Shown: positions 1 through 5,627 of the stretch, one piece after another
Numbering within the stretch: position 1 is the stretch's first letter
Layout: the number at the start of each line of letters is the position of its first letter
NCBI GenBank assembly: GCA_902767195.1
Contig: CACXGS010000256.1
Span: 1 to 6,418, forward strand
DNA length: 6,418 bases
Direction: 5' to 3'
From: an uncultured Lachnospiraceae bacterium
GTDB lineage: Bacteria > Bacillota_A > Clostridia > Lachnospirales > Lachnospiraceae
Position numbers and translations under genes: made by a program
Notes under the pieces: generated by a model
What the model saw: only the letters and a program-made list of their open reading frames with translations
What the model was told of the DNA's origin: nothing
The model's database searches: none

Positions 1-451
1 CATCCCTCTCATCATCCGAGAACTCTGCTACAGCAAGATATGCCCATTTGTCTTCATAAATAAAGCTTTCGTCCCGGCTAATATCCTCCTCCGGATCCAG
101 CTCCCATTCCTTTGCCAGGGCATCCAGTTCTTCCGTAAGGACTTCCCTGGCCTGTTTGTCAGGAATATAGCGGATCTCAACATAATTTTCCCCGACAGCT
201 TCGCCGGTATAATTGAACTTTACATCATCGCTGTCTTCGGCATCCAACTCAATCTTTTCCGGTTCAAAACGGGTTGTCCATCCATGCTCGTTCTCATAGA
301 TGCCTTCTCCGATCATTCCTCCCGGGTAGAGCCCTTCTGCGGTATTATCCTTTGCTGAAGTACTCTCCTTTGTGGCGGGCGAAGATGCAGAGCATCCTGC
401 CAGAAGAGCCAGGGATAACAACGTTGTAAACAATACTAAACGAATTCTCAT
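1..451 (-). CDS. Putative acidic lipoprotein, unknown function (3' end cut by window edge)
   Basis: Reading leftwards from ATG at 451-449, 150 codons are open with no stop before the edge, so the C-terminus is missing. The protein begins MRIRLVLFTTLLSLALLAGC: a short basic n-region, a hydrophobic core and a lipobox L17-A18-G19-C20. This predicts cleavage by signal peptidase II and lipid anchoring at Cys20 on the outer face of the membrane. A Ser/Thr/Ala-rich linker follows (about residues 21-34), then a soluble part rich in Asp and Glu with alternating beta-like segments (for example YVEIRYIP) and an acidic helix (about 95-115). The start is set by GGAG at 461-458, 6 nt before the ATG. I do not recognise the family. 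It is transcribed divergently from the basic secreted protein at 661. A substrate-binding or stress-related surface lipoprotein is possible but nothing visible proves it. Confidence 0.85.
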   Translation of the reverse strand, partial: MRIRLVLFTTLLSLALLAGCSASSPATKESTSAKDNTAEGLYPGGMIGEGIYENEHGWTTRFEPEKIELDAEDSDDVKFNYTGEAVGENYVEIRYIPDKQAREVLTEELDALAKEWELDPEEDISRDESFIYEDKWAYLAVAEFSDDERD

Positions 452-508
452 TTCCCTCTCCTTTCATATATCCCCTGTATTGTTAAAAAAGCGTTTTATG
501 TTAATGTA

Positions 509-535
509 ATTATACCATGATTTCCCTGTGAGCAA
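509..535 (-). promoter_or_regulatory. Probable promoter of the lipoprotein gene (extended -10)
   Basis: On the minus strand there is a perfect TATAAT (514-509) preceded directly by TGG (517-515), giving an extended -10 element of the TGn type. A weak -35-like TTGCTC lies at 535-530 with a short 15-nt spacer, which an extended -10 can tolerate. It would give a leader of about 50 nt before the ATG at 451. Confidence 0.6.
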
Positions 536-585
536 CTATATAACTTTGAACCAGGATACAGATTCTTTTTTCATGGCGCAGGTCA

Positions 586-614
586 TTTACGGATGGGATG
601 AAATGTAGTATGAT
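586..614 (+). promoter_or_regulatory. Probable promoter of the small basic secreted protein gene
   Basis: TTTACG (586-591, four of six matches to the -35 consensus) and TATGAT (609-614, five of six matches to the -10) are separated by 17 nt. Transcription would begin near 620. That places the in-frame ATG at 598 inside the promoter and supports translation from 661. Confidence 0.5.
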
Positions 615-646
615 AGATTCAGATATATATACACAGCAGATCATGA

Positions 647-654
647 AAAGGAGG
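647..654 (+). promoter_or_regulatory. Strong ribosome binding site that decides the start at 661
   Basis: AAAGGAGG lies 6 nt upstream of ATG 661, an ideal Shine-Dalgarno. The frame is open further upstream to ATG 598, but that codon has no comparable site and would put a hydrophilic stretch ahead of the signal peptide. Confidence 0.85.
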
Positions 655-660
655 CCGACT

Positions 661-1038
661 ATGAACAACAGAAAGAAGAAGCTGCTATTATGTCTGTTCC
701 TCTTTGCCCTTGTCCTCCTGTTTGTTCCGACTGGAACAAAAGGCGGTACAGTACAGGCATCCTCGAGAACAACCAGAATCTATAAAAAGCGGGCGAAGGT
801 CGTTAAGAAAAAATTGCCCAAAAAGGTGAAAAAGCTACTGAAAAAGGGCTATTACCGTCCCAGCTGCCACCTCGATTCCTCCAGACGCAAGGGGAAATAC
901 CTGATTTCCAATCTGAGCGGATCCATAGGCGACGGGGCTTATATGATCAGGGTAAAAACCAATCTTAAGAACGGAAAATGCCATGTTATCGAAAACATGG
1001 TCAGCATTCCGGATTATTTCAAAGTGTCCATAAAATAA
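661..1038 (+). CDS. Small secreted, strongly cationic protein of unknown function
   Basis: A 125-aa protein. Residues 1-33 form a Sec signal peptide: basic MNNRKKK, a hydrophobic core at 8-22, then a polar region ending V31-Q32-A33, a typical signal peptidase I site. The predicted mature chain is about 92 residues with about 19 Lys and 7 Arg against about 4 acidic residues. Residues 42-62 are a dense KK-xx-KK segment in which A45, V48, L52, V56 and L59 fall at 3-4 residue spacing, so it could form a very basic amphipathic helix, though P53 interrupts it. The remainder (about 64-125) looks beta-rich and has two Cys, each followed by His (C69-H70, C107-H108), which could form a disulfide outside the cell. 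There is no lipobox, sortase motif or other anchor. The gene has its own promoter and a terminator immediately downstream, so it appears monocistronic. The family is not recognised. A wall-polymer-binding or membrane-active role is conceivable from charge alone. Confidence 0.82.
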   Translation: MNNRKKKLLLCLFLFALVLLFVPTGTKGGTVQASSRTTRIYKKRAKVVKKKLPKKVKKLLKKGYYRPSCHLDSSRRKGKYLISNLSGSIGDGAYMIRVKTNLKNGKCHVIENMVSIPDYFKVSIK

Positions 1039-1043
1039 AAGCG

Positions 1044-1083
1044 AAGGAAGAGCCGCTCATATCACATTGCGCGGCTCTTCCTT
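1044..1083. terminator. Bidirectional intrinsic terminator between convergent genes
   Basis: AAGGAAGAGCCGC (1044-1056) pairs perfectly with GCGGCTCTTCCTT (1071-1083), a 13-bp stem with a 14-nt loop. It lies 5 nt after the stop of the secreted protein gene and 8 nt after the stop of the kinase gene on the other strand. Read on the minus strand, the hairpin is followed by a T-rich tract (complement of 1031-1040). The plus-strand side has only CTTATTAT, so termination is probably better for the kinase transcript. Confidence 0.8.
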
Positions 1084-1091
1084 ATTATGTC

Positions 1092-1985
1092 CTATTTGCA
1101 GTACCGGGCCAGAATGGCGGCCACGGAATGATAATATCCCCCTCCAAACAGATTAAGATGGTTGAGCATATGATAGAGGTTATACAGATCCCTGCGGTCG
1201 TCATAGTCTCCCGGTATGCCTGCGTACTCCCTATAAGCCCGGTAGAAAGAGGCTGAGAATCCGCCAAACAGTTCTGTCATGGCAAGATCTGCTTCCCGGT
1301 GTCCCACATAGACAGCAGGATCGATCAGCCAGGCGTATCCGTCCGGACCGGTCATATAGTTTCCTCCCCAGAGATCCCCGTGGAGAAGAGAAGGATATTC
1401 CGGTTCTTCCAGATAATCATCAAGATGATCCAGGAGCCGCAACACTTCTTTCCAGCGGGCAGTATCAAACCAGCTTTTCGCTTTTCGAAACTGAGGGATC
1501 AGGCGGCAGTCCCGGAAGAAAGAGATCCAGCTTCCTTTCGGCGTGTTGATCTGATCACCCGCACCGATGAAATTATCTTTTCCAAAGCCATATTTCCCTC
1601 CGGAGACGAAAGCTTTCGTATCTGCCCGGTGCATCTGAGACAGCTGCAGGGCAAATTTCTCCCAATAATCTTTCTTCTTTTCTGCTCCATCCAGATATGG
1701 CAGCAGCAGAAAAGAAAAACCGGCCTCCTTATCGATCCCCCAGGAAAGGACCTGGGGAACAGCAATGGTACCGGTTGAAGCCATGGCGCAAAGGCCATCT
1801 GATTCCGCTTCAAAAAAGGAAGCATTGCCTAGTGTATTTCTTTTCATAAACAGTTTCTGTCCATTGGAGAGGCCAAGACGGAAAGTCTCATTACAATCTC
1901 CCCCTGACACGGAATGTTGATCGATAATCCTGACCTCCGGTCCATAGATATTCTTAATGGCAATCTGCGGTGATAATATGTCCAA
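1092..1985 (-). CDS. Fructosamine/ketosamine-3-kinase family protein
   Basis: A 297-aa protein, full length for the fructosamine kinase family, which has an aminoglycoside-phosphotransferase-like fold. Family members use ATP to phosphorylate the 3-hydroxyl of sugar-lysine adducts (fructosamine, ribulosamine and related ketosamines). The 3-phosphate then makes the adduct unstable, so glycated proteins or amino acids are deglycated in the cytosol. Visible features: N-lobe with a lysine in LFMKR (K48, probable ATP-binding Lys) and FFEAE (E59/E61, candidate salt-bridge partner); hinge LLLPYLDG (93-100); KYGFGKDNFIG (131-141), typical of this family; catalytic loop LHGDLWGGN (201-209, D204 as base, N209 metal ligand); DPAVYVGHREADLAM (222-236) carrying the metal-binding D222. 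The start is TTG at 1985-1983; no in-frame ATG occurs until residue 47, and AAGGAGGG sits 7 nt upstream of the TTG. It is a single gene between two lysine-rich secreted protein genes. The substrate cannot be read from sequence. Confidence 0.93.
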   Translation of the reverse strand: MDILSPQIAIKNIYGPEVRIIDQHSVSGGDCNETFRLGLSNGQKLFMKRNTLGNASFFEAESDGLCAMASTGTIAVPQVLSWGIDKEAGFSFLLLPYLDGAEKKKDYWEKFALQLSQMHRADTKAFVSGGKYGFGKDNFIGAGDQINTPKGSWISFFRDCRLIPQFRKAKSWFDTARWKEVLRLLDHLDDYLEEPEYPSLLHGDLWGGNYMTGPDGYAWLIDPAVYVGHREADLAMTELFGGFSASFYRAYREYAGIPGDYDDRRDLYNLYHMLNHLNLFGGGYYHSVAAILARYCK

Positions 1986-1992
1986 AACTGAT

Positions 1993-2000
1993 CCCTCCTT
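1993..2000 (-). promoter_or_regulatory. Strong RBS supporting a TTG start for the kinase
   Basis: On the minus strand AAGGAGGG (2000-1993) is followed after 7 nt by TTG (1985-1983). The match to anti-Shine-Dalgarno is near perfect, which compensates for the non-ATG start and rules out the distant internal Met47. Confidence 0.8.
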
Positions 2001-2016
2001 CTATTAATTACACATC

Positions 2017-2027
2017 ATCATATCATA
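2017..2027 (-). promoter_or_regulatory. Possible -10 region of the kinase promoter
   Basis: On the minus strand two overlapping TATGAT hexamers occur (2027-2022 and 2022-2017), each five of six to the -10 consensus and suitably placed for a short leader. No convincing -35 lies 16-18 nt upstream, so the promoter is weak, activator-dependent, or misplaced here. Confidence 0.3.
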
Positions 2028-2067
2028 CAATTATCGATCTTTTCCATCTGTTACAGTTTGAGGAACC

Positions 2068-2087
2068 TTGTCAGACCTTACTGACAA
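2068..2087. promoter_or_regulatory. Perfect 7-bp dyad over the -35: candidate operator
   Basis: TTGTCAG (2068-2074) and CTGACAA (2081-2087) are exact reverse complements around the 6-nt spacer ACCTTA. The left arm contains the -35 hexamer and the right arm lies between the -35 and -10. A dimeric regulator bound here would be expected to block RNA polymerase. There is no T-tract after it and transcription starts downstream, so it is not a terminator. No regulator gene is in the window, and a 7-bp dyad can arise by chance. Confidence 0.4.
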
Positions 2088-2096
2088 TGCTATAAT
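2068..2096 (+). promoter_or_regulatory. Strong promoter for the secreted protein-yfhO operon
   Basis: TTGTCA (2068-2073) and a perfect TATAAT (2091-2096) are separated by exactly 17 nt, a near-consensus sigma-A promoter. Transcription would start near 2103, leaving a leader of about 36 nt with AAAGGAG at 2124-2130, 8 nt before ATG 2139. A dyad covers the -35 and part of the spacer (annotated separately). Confidence 0.78.
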
Positions 2097-2138
2097 TGTA
2101 AAATAATAGATTTTCATCAGAGGAAAGGAGACACAATC

Positions 2139-2804
2139 ATGAAAAAAAGAATCACTGCGATAATCCTTGCCTTGGCTCTCTGTCTTGGAACCATAGCCGG
2201 GATTTCCATGACTGGCGGTCAGGCGGTTACTGCCAAAAAGGCTGGTAAAGAAGTACAAAACCTGAAAAAACTTCAGAAGGCATTAAAGAAAAAAAAGAAG
2301 AAAACAATCAGCAAGACTTTTAAAACAGAGACCGGTGGAACTGAGTCCAAAAAGTACCAGTGGTATAAGCATAAAGCTGCCGTCCAATTAAAGGGCAAAA
2401 AGATCATCTTTACCGACACGGTAAAAAGGCAGTATCCCGAAACCGGGGGAACCTTCACCTCCTCCGTGACCACAGTAAAGATGGTTATGAAAGTGGGCAC
2501 AAACAAAAAAGTTAAGGTTACCATGAAGCAAAGATATCTGGATGATGCCTTCAATGAGGCAGGCGACTATATCGGATACAAATGGGTTAATGAAAAATCT
2601 TCTTACACAAGTTTCAAACCTGCTGCCTACAAGAAGGGAATCGAGCTGAAATGGAAGAAAGGGGATTCCGGAAACACCATGATGCTCTTCACCTGCTTCC
2701 GCTGCTGGAACAGCCTGGTGAAAAAGGGCAAGATCAACATGAAATCCCTTGGATTTAAGAAATTCAAACCTGTCTCAATCGAACAAGAGAGCTACTATCA
2801 TTAA
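2139..2804 (+). CDS. Secreted lysine-rich protein of unknown function, operonic with yfhO
   Basis: A 221-aa protein. MKKR followed by a hydrophobic core (5-23) and a small-residue stretch ending A29-V30-T31-A32 predict a Sec signal peptide cleaved after A32. C15 lies in LALC, which does not fit a lipobox. The mature chain (about 189 aa) has about 43 Lys, roughly 23 percent, with far fewer acidic residues. A basic helical segment (about 33-59) includes six consecutive Lys at 50-55. The rest alternates short beta-like strands rich in Thr, Val, Lys and aromatics (for example VKMVMKVGTNKKVKVTMKQ). Near the C-terminus is a CFRC motif (C186, C189). No anchor motif or transmembrane helix follows the signal. 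The RBS AAAGGAG is 8 nt before the ATG. Its stop is 7 nt upstream of the yfhO ATG, implying cotranscription and probably coupled translation. The family is not recognised. The layout (signal peptide, polybasic helix, beta-rich body) resembles the protein at 661, but I see no clear sequence homology. Confidence 0.85.
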   Translation: MKKRITAIILALALCLGTIAGISMTGGQAVTAKKAGKEVQNLKKLQKALKKKKKKTISKTFKTETGGTESKKYQWYKHKAAVQLKGKKIIFTDTVKRQYPETGGTFTSSVTTVKMVMKVGTNKKVKVTMKQRYLDDAFNEAGDYIGYKWVNEKSSYTSFKPAAYKKGIELKWKKGDSGNTMMLFTCFRCWNSLVKKGKINMKSLGFKKFKPVSIEQESYYH

Positions 2805-2808
2805 GAAG
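2803..2808 (+). promoter_or_regulatory. Weak RBS at the yfhO start; likely translational coupling
   Basis: Only AAGAAG (2803-2808) precedes ATG 2812, with a tight 3-nt gap and overlapping the upstream stop codon TAA (2802-2804). All other fully visible starts in this window have AGGAG-type sites. Translation of yfhO therefore probably depends on ribosomes finishing the upstream gene. Confidence 0.45.
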
Positions 2809-2811
2809 ATT

Positions 2812-5595
2812 ATGAAAAGAATTACATCATATTTACAGGGACGGATATTTTTGTTTTACACTATTGTATTTGCAGGGATATCCGCCCTGATTTTTTACCC
2901 CTTTTACAGTCAGGGACTGACTCTGGTCTGGGAAGCCGACGGAGCTACTCAGTATATGCTCTGGCTGCAGGCCACCGGAGATTGGCTTAAAGGAATCATT
3001 TCTTCTCTCTTACGAGGACGTCCCTCCATCCCCTTCTATGATTTCACCATCGGCTGGGGAGACGACATTCGACAGATCGTAAAAACAGATCCCTTTTTGC
3101 TGGCAGGCAGCCTCTTTGTCGACAACTCCAACATCGGTCCCCTTTACTCGGCACTGACTCTTCTCAGAATCTATGCCTCGGGAGTCAGCTTTAATATTTT
3201 CTGTCGTCACAAAAGAATACCTGACCGGGGAGCTCTTCTCGGCTCCCTGGTTTATGCTTTCAGCGGCTATAGTCATTATTACATTTTAAGACATCCCCAG
3301 TTTGCCATGGGACCGGTTTGGCTTCCTCTCCTGCTGATGGGAGTCTCTGTCTGTCACGAGAACCATGCCGGCAAGGGGAAATGGTTTTTTCTGCCGGTAG
3401 TAACCGCTCTCTCTCTTTTTAGCGGCTACTATTACCACTACATGAACACCATTGTGGCAGCTGTCTATGCTCTCCTTCTTTTTGCGGGAGAAAAAGACAA
3501 AAGAAAAAGCGTCCGCAGTCTCCTGCGGACGGCCTGCCTGGGCATGCTTGGATATGGTCTGGCTGCCTTTTCTTTTCTGCCTTCTTTTACCCTTTATCTG
3601 GATTCCGGTCGAAGCATTCTGAATCCTTCCTCCATCCGGTTCGGACTTGCTTCCGTGCCTGCCGTGACTTCCCGGCTTTTGTCCTTTAAGCAGTTATTCC
3701 TGCTCCCGGCGACCATCATCAGCCCTGCAAACACCGCAGCAGGACCGGCTTCCTATTTCTGCAGCATCCTGGTCATACCGGCTATAGTGACACTGTGGAC
3801 TGACAAATGCCAGGAAGACGAAAAGAAACAGAAAAAAAGGCTTCAGATCTCACTGATCCTGGTGCTGGCAGGTCTCTGCATCCCTGCAGTGACTTCTCTT
3901 TTTACCGGTTTCGGTTCGGACTATCAAAGATGGAGCTATATCGCAGTTTTTGTCTTTTCGCTGACCATAAGCAGCCAGCTGGACAGACTGAAAGAACTGA
4001 CTACCGCCGGTATGGCCGGCATAATCCTGATTGCTCTGGCATATCTGGGTATGGCTGTCCTGTTCTACTTAGATGAAAAAGTCTTTCTAATCAGCTTTTC
4101 CTTCCTCCTGCCTGTGACGATCATTGTAGTCCTGTCCTCTCTCTTCCCGTCATTCAGAAAAGCCGCGGGGCTTCTTCTCTGGATCGTGGGACTGACCTCT
4201 ATCCTTTGGGAGTCCTGGCATTATAACCGAAATCAGACTATAGGGTCTCCCTCTGCCTTTCTGACTTCCGAAGAGGCATCCGGCTACTACGACCGATCTC
4301 CTTTTCAGGCAGTGCCAGAGGGCAGCAAAGCCTCAATTTTCCGTTCAGATCTTCCTGATCTGTCTACTTACGGATTAAATGGTGGCATCGCTCTAAATAA
4401 ACGGGGACTTACACAGTACAGTTCCACAATCAACAAAAATGTCCTGACTGTTTACAGGGACCTGGAGAATCCGGGACTGATCTCCCTGAATATGATCCGG
4501 GGAATCGATCATAACAGCTCCCTCTCTCAATTTCTGGGAGTGGGATATCTGGTCCGCGGAAACCTGGAAAAGGGCATACCTCCTGCAGAATACAACAAGG
4601 TTCAGAACAATAAAAATGCAGCCGAATATTCTCTCTGGAAAAATGAATTACCCGTCTCTGTCGGGGCCGCCTACTCTGATGTCATAAGTGAGAAGGACTA
4701 CCATGAACTTACTGCGGCAGACAGAACCTGGACACTGCTGAACCGGGCAGTGATCCCTCCTGAAATGGAAAAAACGGAAACTCTTCCCCCGGAAGGCATG
4801 ACACCGAAATCTGTGGAGTCTTTCGTTAAGCCTCTCCCTCTCAAAGTCACTTCCATGGATGAACTCATCCATCGGAAAGGGAAGTGTTATGTTGTCGATT
4901 CCCTTGATTATGACGACCCTTATTTTGAGGAGGATAATCCCGAGAATCCCGACAAAATCAGTGGCATCCACTTTAGCACGAAAATCCCCGGAGCCGGGGA
5001 ACTCTATATCCGGCTTAAAGGCCTGTCTGTCAGGAATCAGGAAGCCACAGACCTCCTTCTGGCCACGGAAAGAATACAGAAAACTGTACTGATTGAAAAT
5101 GAAAAAGATTACTATTTCCCCGGTCAGAAAAACATGACTGTATCCATGGGATCCTATGAAGACCCTCAGAATATCAGAGGTGTTCTCTCTTTTACCATGG
5201 ATGACACTTACACCCTGGATAAGATAGAGGCATTTTTTATTCCTGCTGACCGGGCACGTAAACAGCTGAAAGATTTTGTCCGACGCCGGCTTAGGAAGGT
5301 CCGGGTCTCGGCTAATAAAATAGAATGCAGCCTGGCAAAAGGCCAGGGTCCCTATGTCATTTTCTCCATCCCGTATAATAAAGGATGGGAGGGACAGGTG
5401 GATGGCCGGAAATGTTCCCTTTACCGCTGCGGCGGAGGCTTTACCGGTCTGATCCTTCCGCAAGGGATAAAGAGTGATGCAGACCATGAGATCACCCTGA
5501 CCTACACTCCCCCCGGCCTGATTCCGGGACTGATTCTCTCCCTGATCTGTATGTCTGCATTGATTTTCGTGATAAAAAAAGAACCGCCTGAGTAA
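2812..5595 (+). CDS. YfhO-family polytopic membrane protein (GT-C-like, envelope glycosylation)
   Basis: A 927-aa protein, within the usual length of YfhO-family proteins. In Bacillus subtilis YfhO is needed, with CsbB and a GtcA-like protein, to glycosylate lipoteichoic acid on the outside of the membrane, using a lipid-linked sugar. Visible: TM1 (about 11-31); first outer loop LVWEADGATQY (38-48), whose D43 lies where GT-C enzymes carry a catalytic acid; PSIPFYDFTIGWGDD (71-85) and DPF (93-95), both typical of the family; about a dozen further hydrophobic segments up to about residue 468; a long extracytoplasmic region (about 470-900); and the family-typical C-terminus IPYNKGWEGQVDG (853-865), GFTGLILPQG (876-885), a final TM (about 901-921) and a basic tail. 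ATG 2812 was chosen over a TTG 21 codons upstream, which overlaps the previous gene and lacks an RBS. No CsbB- or GtcA-like partner is in the window, so the polymer and sugar are unknown. Confidence 0.9.
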   Translation: MKRITSYLQGRIFLFYTIVFAGISALIFYPFYSQGLTLVWEADGATQYMLWLQATGDWLKGIISSLLRGRPSIPFYDFTIGWGDDIRQIVKTDPFLLAGSLFVDNSNIGPLYSALTLLRIYASGVSFNIFCRHKRIPDRGALLGSLVYAFSGYSHYYILRHPQFAMGPVWLPLLLMGVSVCHENHAGKGKWFFLPVVTALSLFSGYYYHYMNTIVAAVYALLLFAGEKDKRKSVRSLLRTACLGMLGYGLAAFSFLPSFTLYLDSGRSILNPSSIRFGLASVPAVTSRLLSFKQLFLLPATIISPANTAAGPASYFCSILVIPAIVTLWTDKCQEDEKKQKKRLQISLILVLAGLCIPAVTSLFTGFGSDYQRWSYIAVFVFSLTISSQLDRLKELTTAGMAGIILIALAYLGMAVLFYLDEKVFLISFSFLLPVTIIVVLSSLFPSFRKAAGLLLWIVGLTSILWESWHYNRNQTIGSPSAFLTSEEASGYYDRSPFQAVPEGSKASIFRSDLPDLSTYGLNGGIALNKRGLTQYSSTINKNVLTVYRDLENPGLISLNMIRGIDHNSSLSQFLGVGYLVRGNLEKGIPPAEYNKVQNNKNAAEYSLWKNELPVSVGAAYSDVISEKDYHELTAADRTWTLLNRAVIPPEMEKTETLPPEGMTPKSVESFVKPLPLKVTSMDELIHRKGKCYVVDSLDYDDPYFEEDNPENPDKISGIHFSTKIPGAGELYIRLKGLSVRNQEATDLLLATERIQKTVLIENEKDYYFPGQKNMTVSMGSYEDPQNIRGVLSFTMDDTYTLDKIEAFFIPADRARKQLKDFVRRRLRKVRVSANKIECSLAKGQGPYVIFSIPYNKGWEGQVDGRKCSLYRCGGGFTGLILPQGIKSDADHEITLTYTPPGLIPGLILSLICMSALIFVIKKEPPE

Positions 5596-5621
5596 AGACC
5601 CCAGGGTCTTTACTCAGGCGG
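5584..5621. terminator. Bidirectional intrinsic terminator between yfhO and guaA
   Basis: CCGCCTGAGTAAAGACCC (5584-5601) and GGGTCTTTACTCAGGCGG (5604-5621) are perfect reverse complements, an 18-bp arm pair; in practice about 17 bp with a 4-nt loop. Downstream on the plus strand is AATCTTTTATT. Downstream on the minus strand is TTCTTTTTTTATC (complement of 5571-5583). Both convergent transcripts therefore have a hairpin plus a T-tract. The left arm contains the last three sense codons and the stop codon of yfhO (TAA 5593-5595). Confidence 0.93.
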
Positions 5622-5627
5622 AATCTT

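Noticed and set aside
598..660. Upstream in-frame extension of the small basic secreted protein (ATG 598)
   Set aside because: It overlaps the likely -10 at 609-614, has no good RBS, and places a hydrophilic stretch before the signal peptide; ATG 661 has an ideal RBS.
978..1256. 92-codon plus-strand open frame spanning the end of the secreted protein gene and the kinase terminator
   Set aside because: It reads through the terminator hairpin and into antisense of the kinase; no RBS and no coherent protein.
1299..1778. 159-codon open frame antisense to the kinase
   Set aside because: It is fully overlapped by the well-supported kinase gene and its translation resembles no protein family.
2068..2087. 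Dyad considered as a terminator or riboswitch element
   Set aside because: It has no T-tract, and it lies upstream of the transcription start predicted from the -10 at 2091-2096, so it would not be in the transcript.
2289..2296. Run of eight A in the 221-aa secreted protein gene, considered as a phase-variation tract
   Set aside because: The run falls in a Lys-coding stretch (six consecutive Lys codons) and is short; without population data there is no reason to prefer slippage over composition.
2749..2811. TTG-initiated 21-codon N-terminal extension of YfhO
   Set aside because: It overlaps the preceding coding region by 56 bases, lacks a Shine-Dalgarno, and adds sequence not expected before TM1; ATG 2812 fits the family.
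4648..5487. 279-codon open frame antisense to yfhO
   Set aside because: It lies wholly inside a clear YfhO coding region, its translation shows no recognisable domain, and no promoter or RBS was seen.
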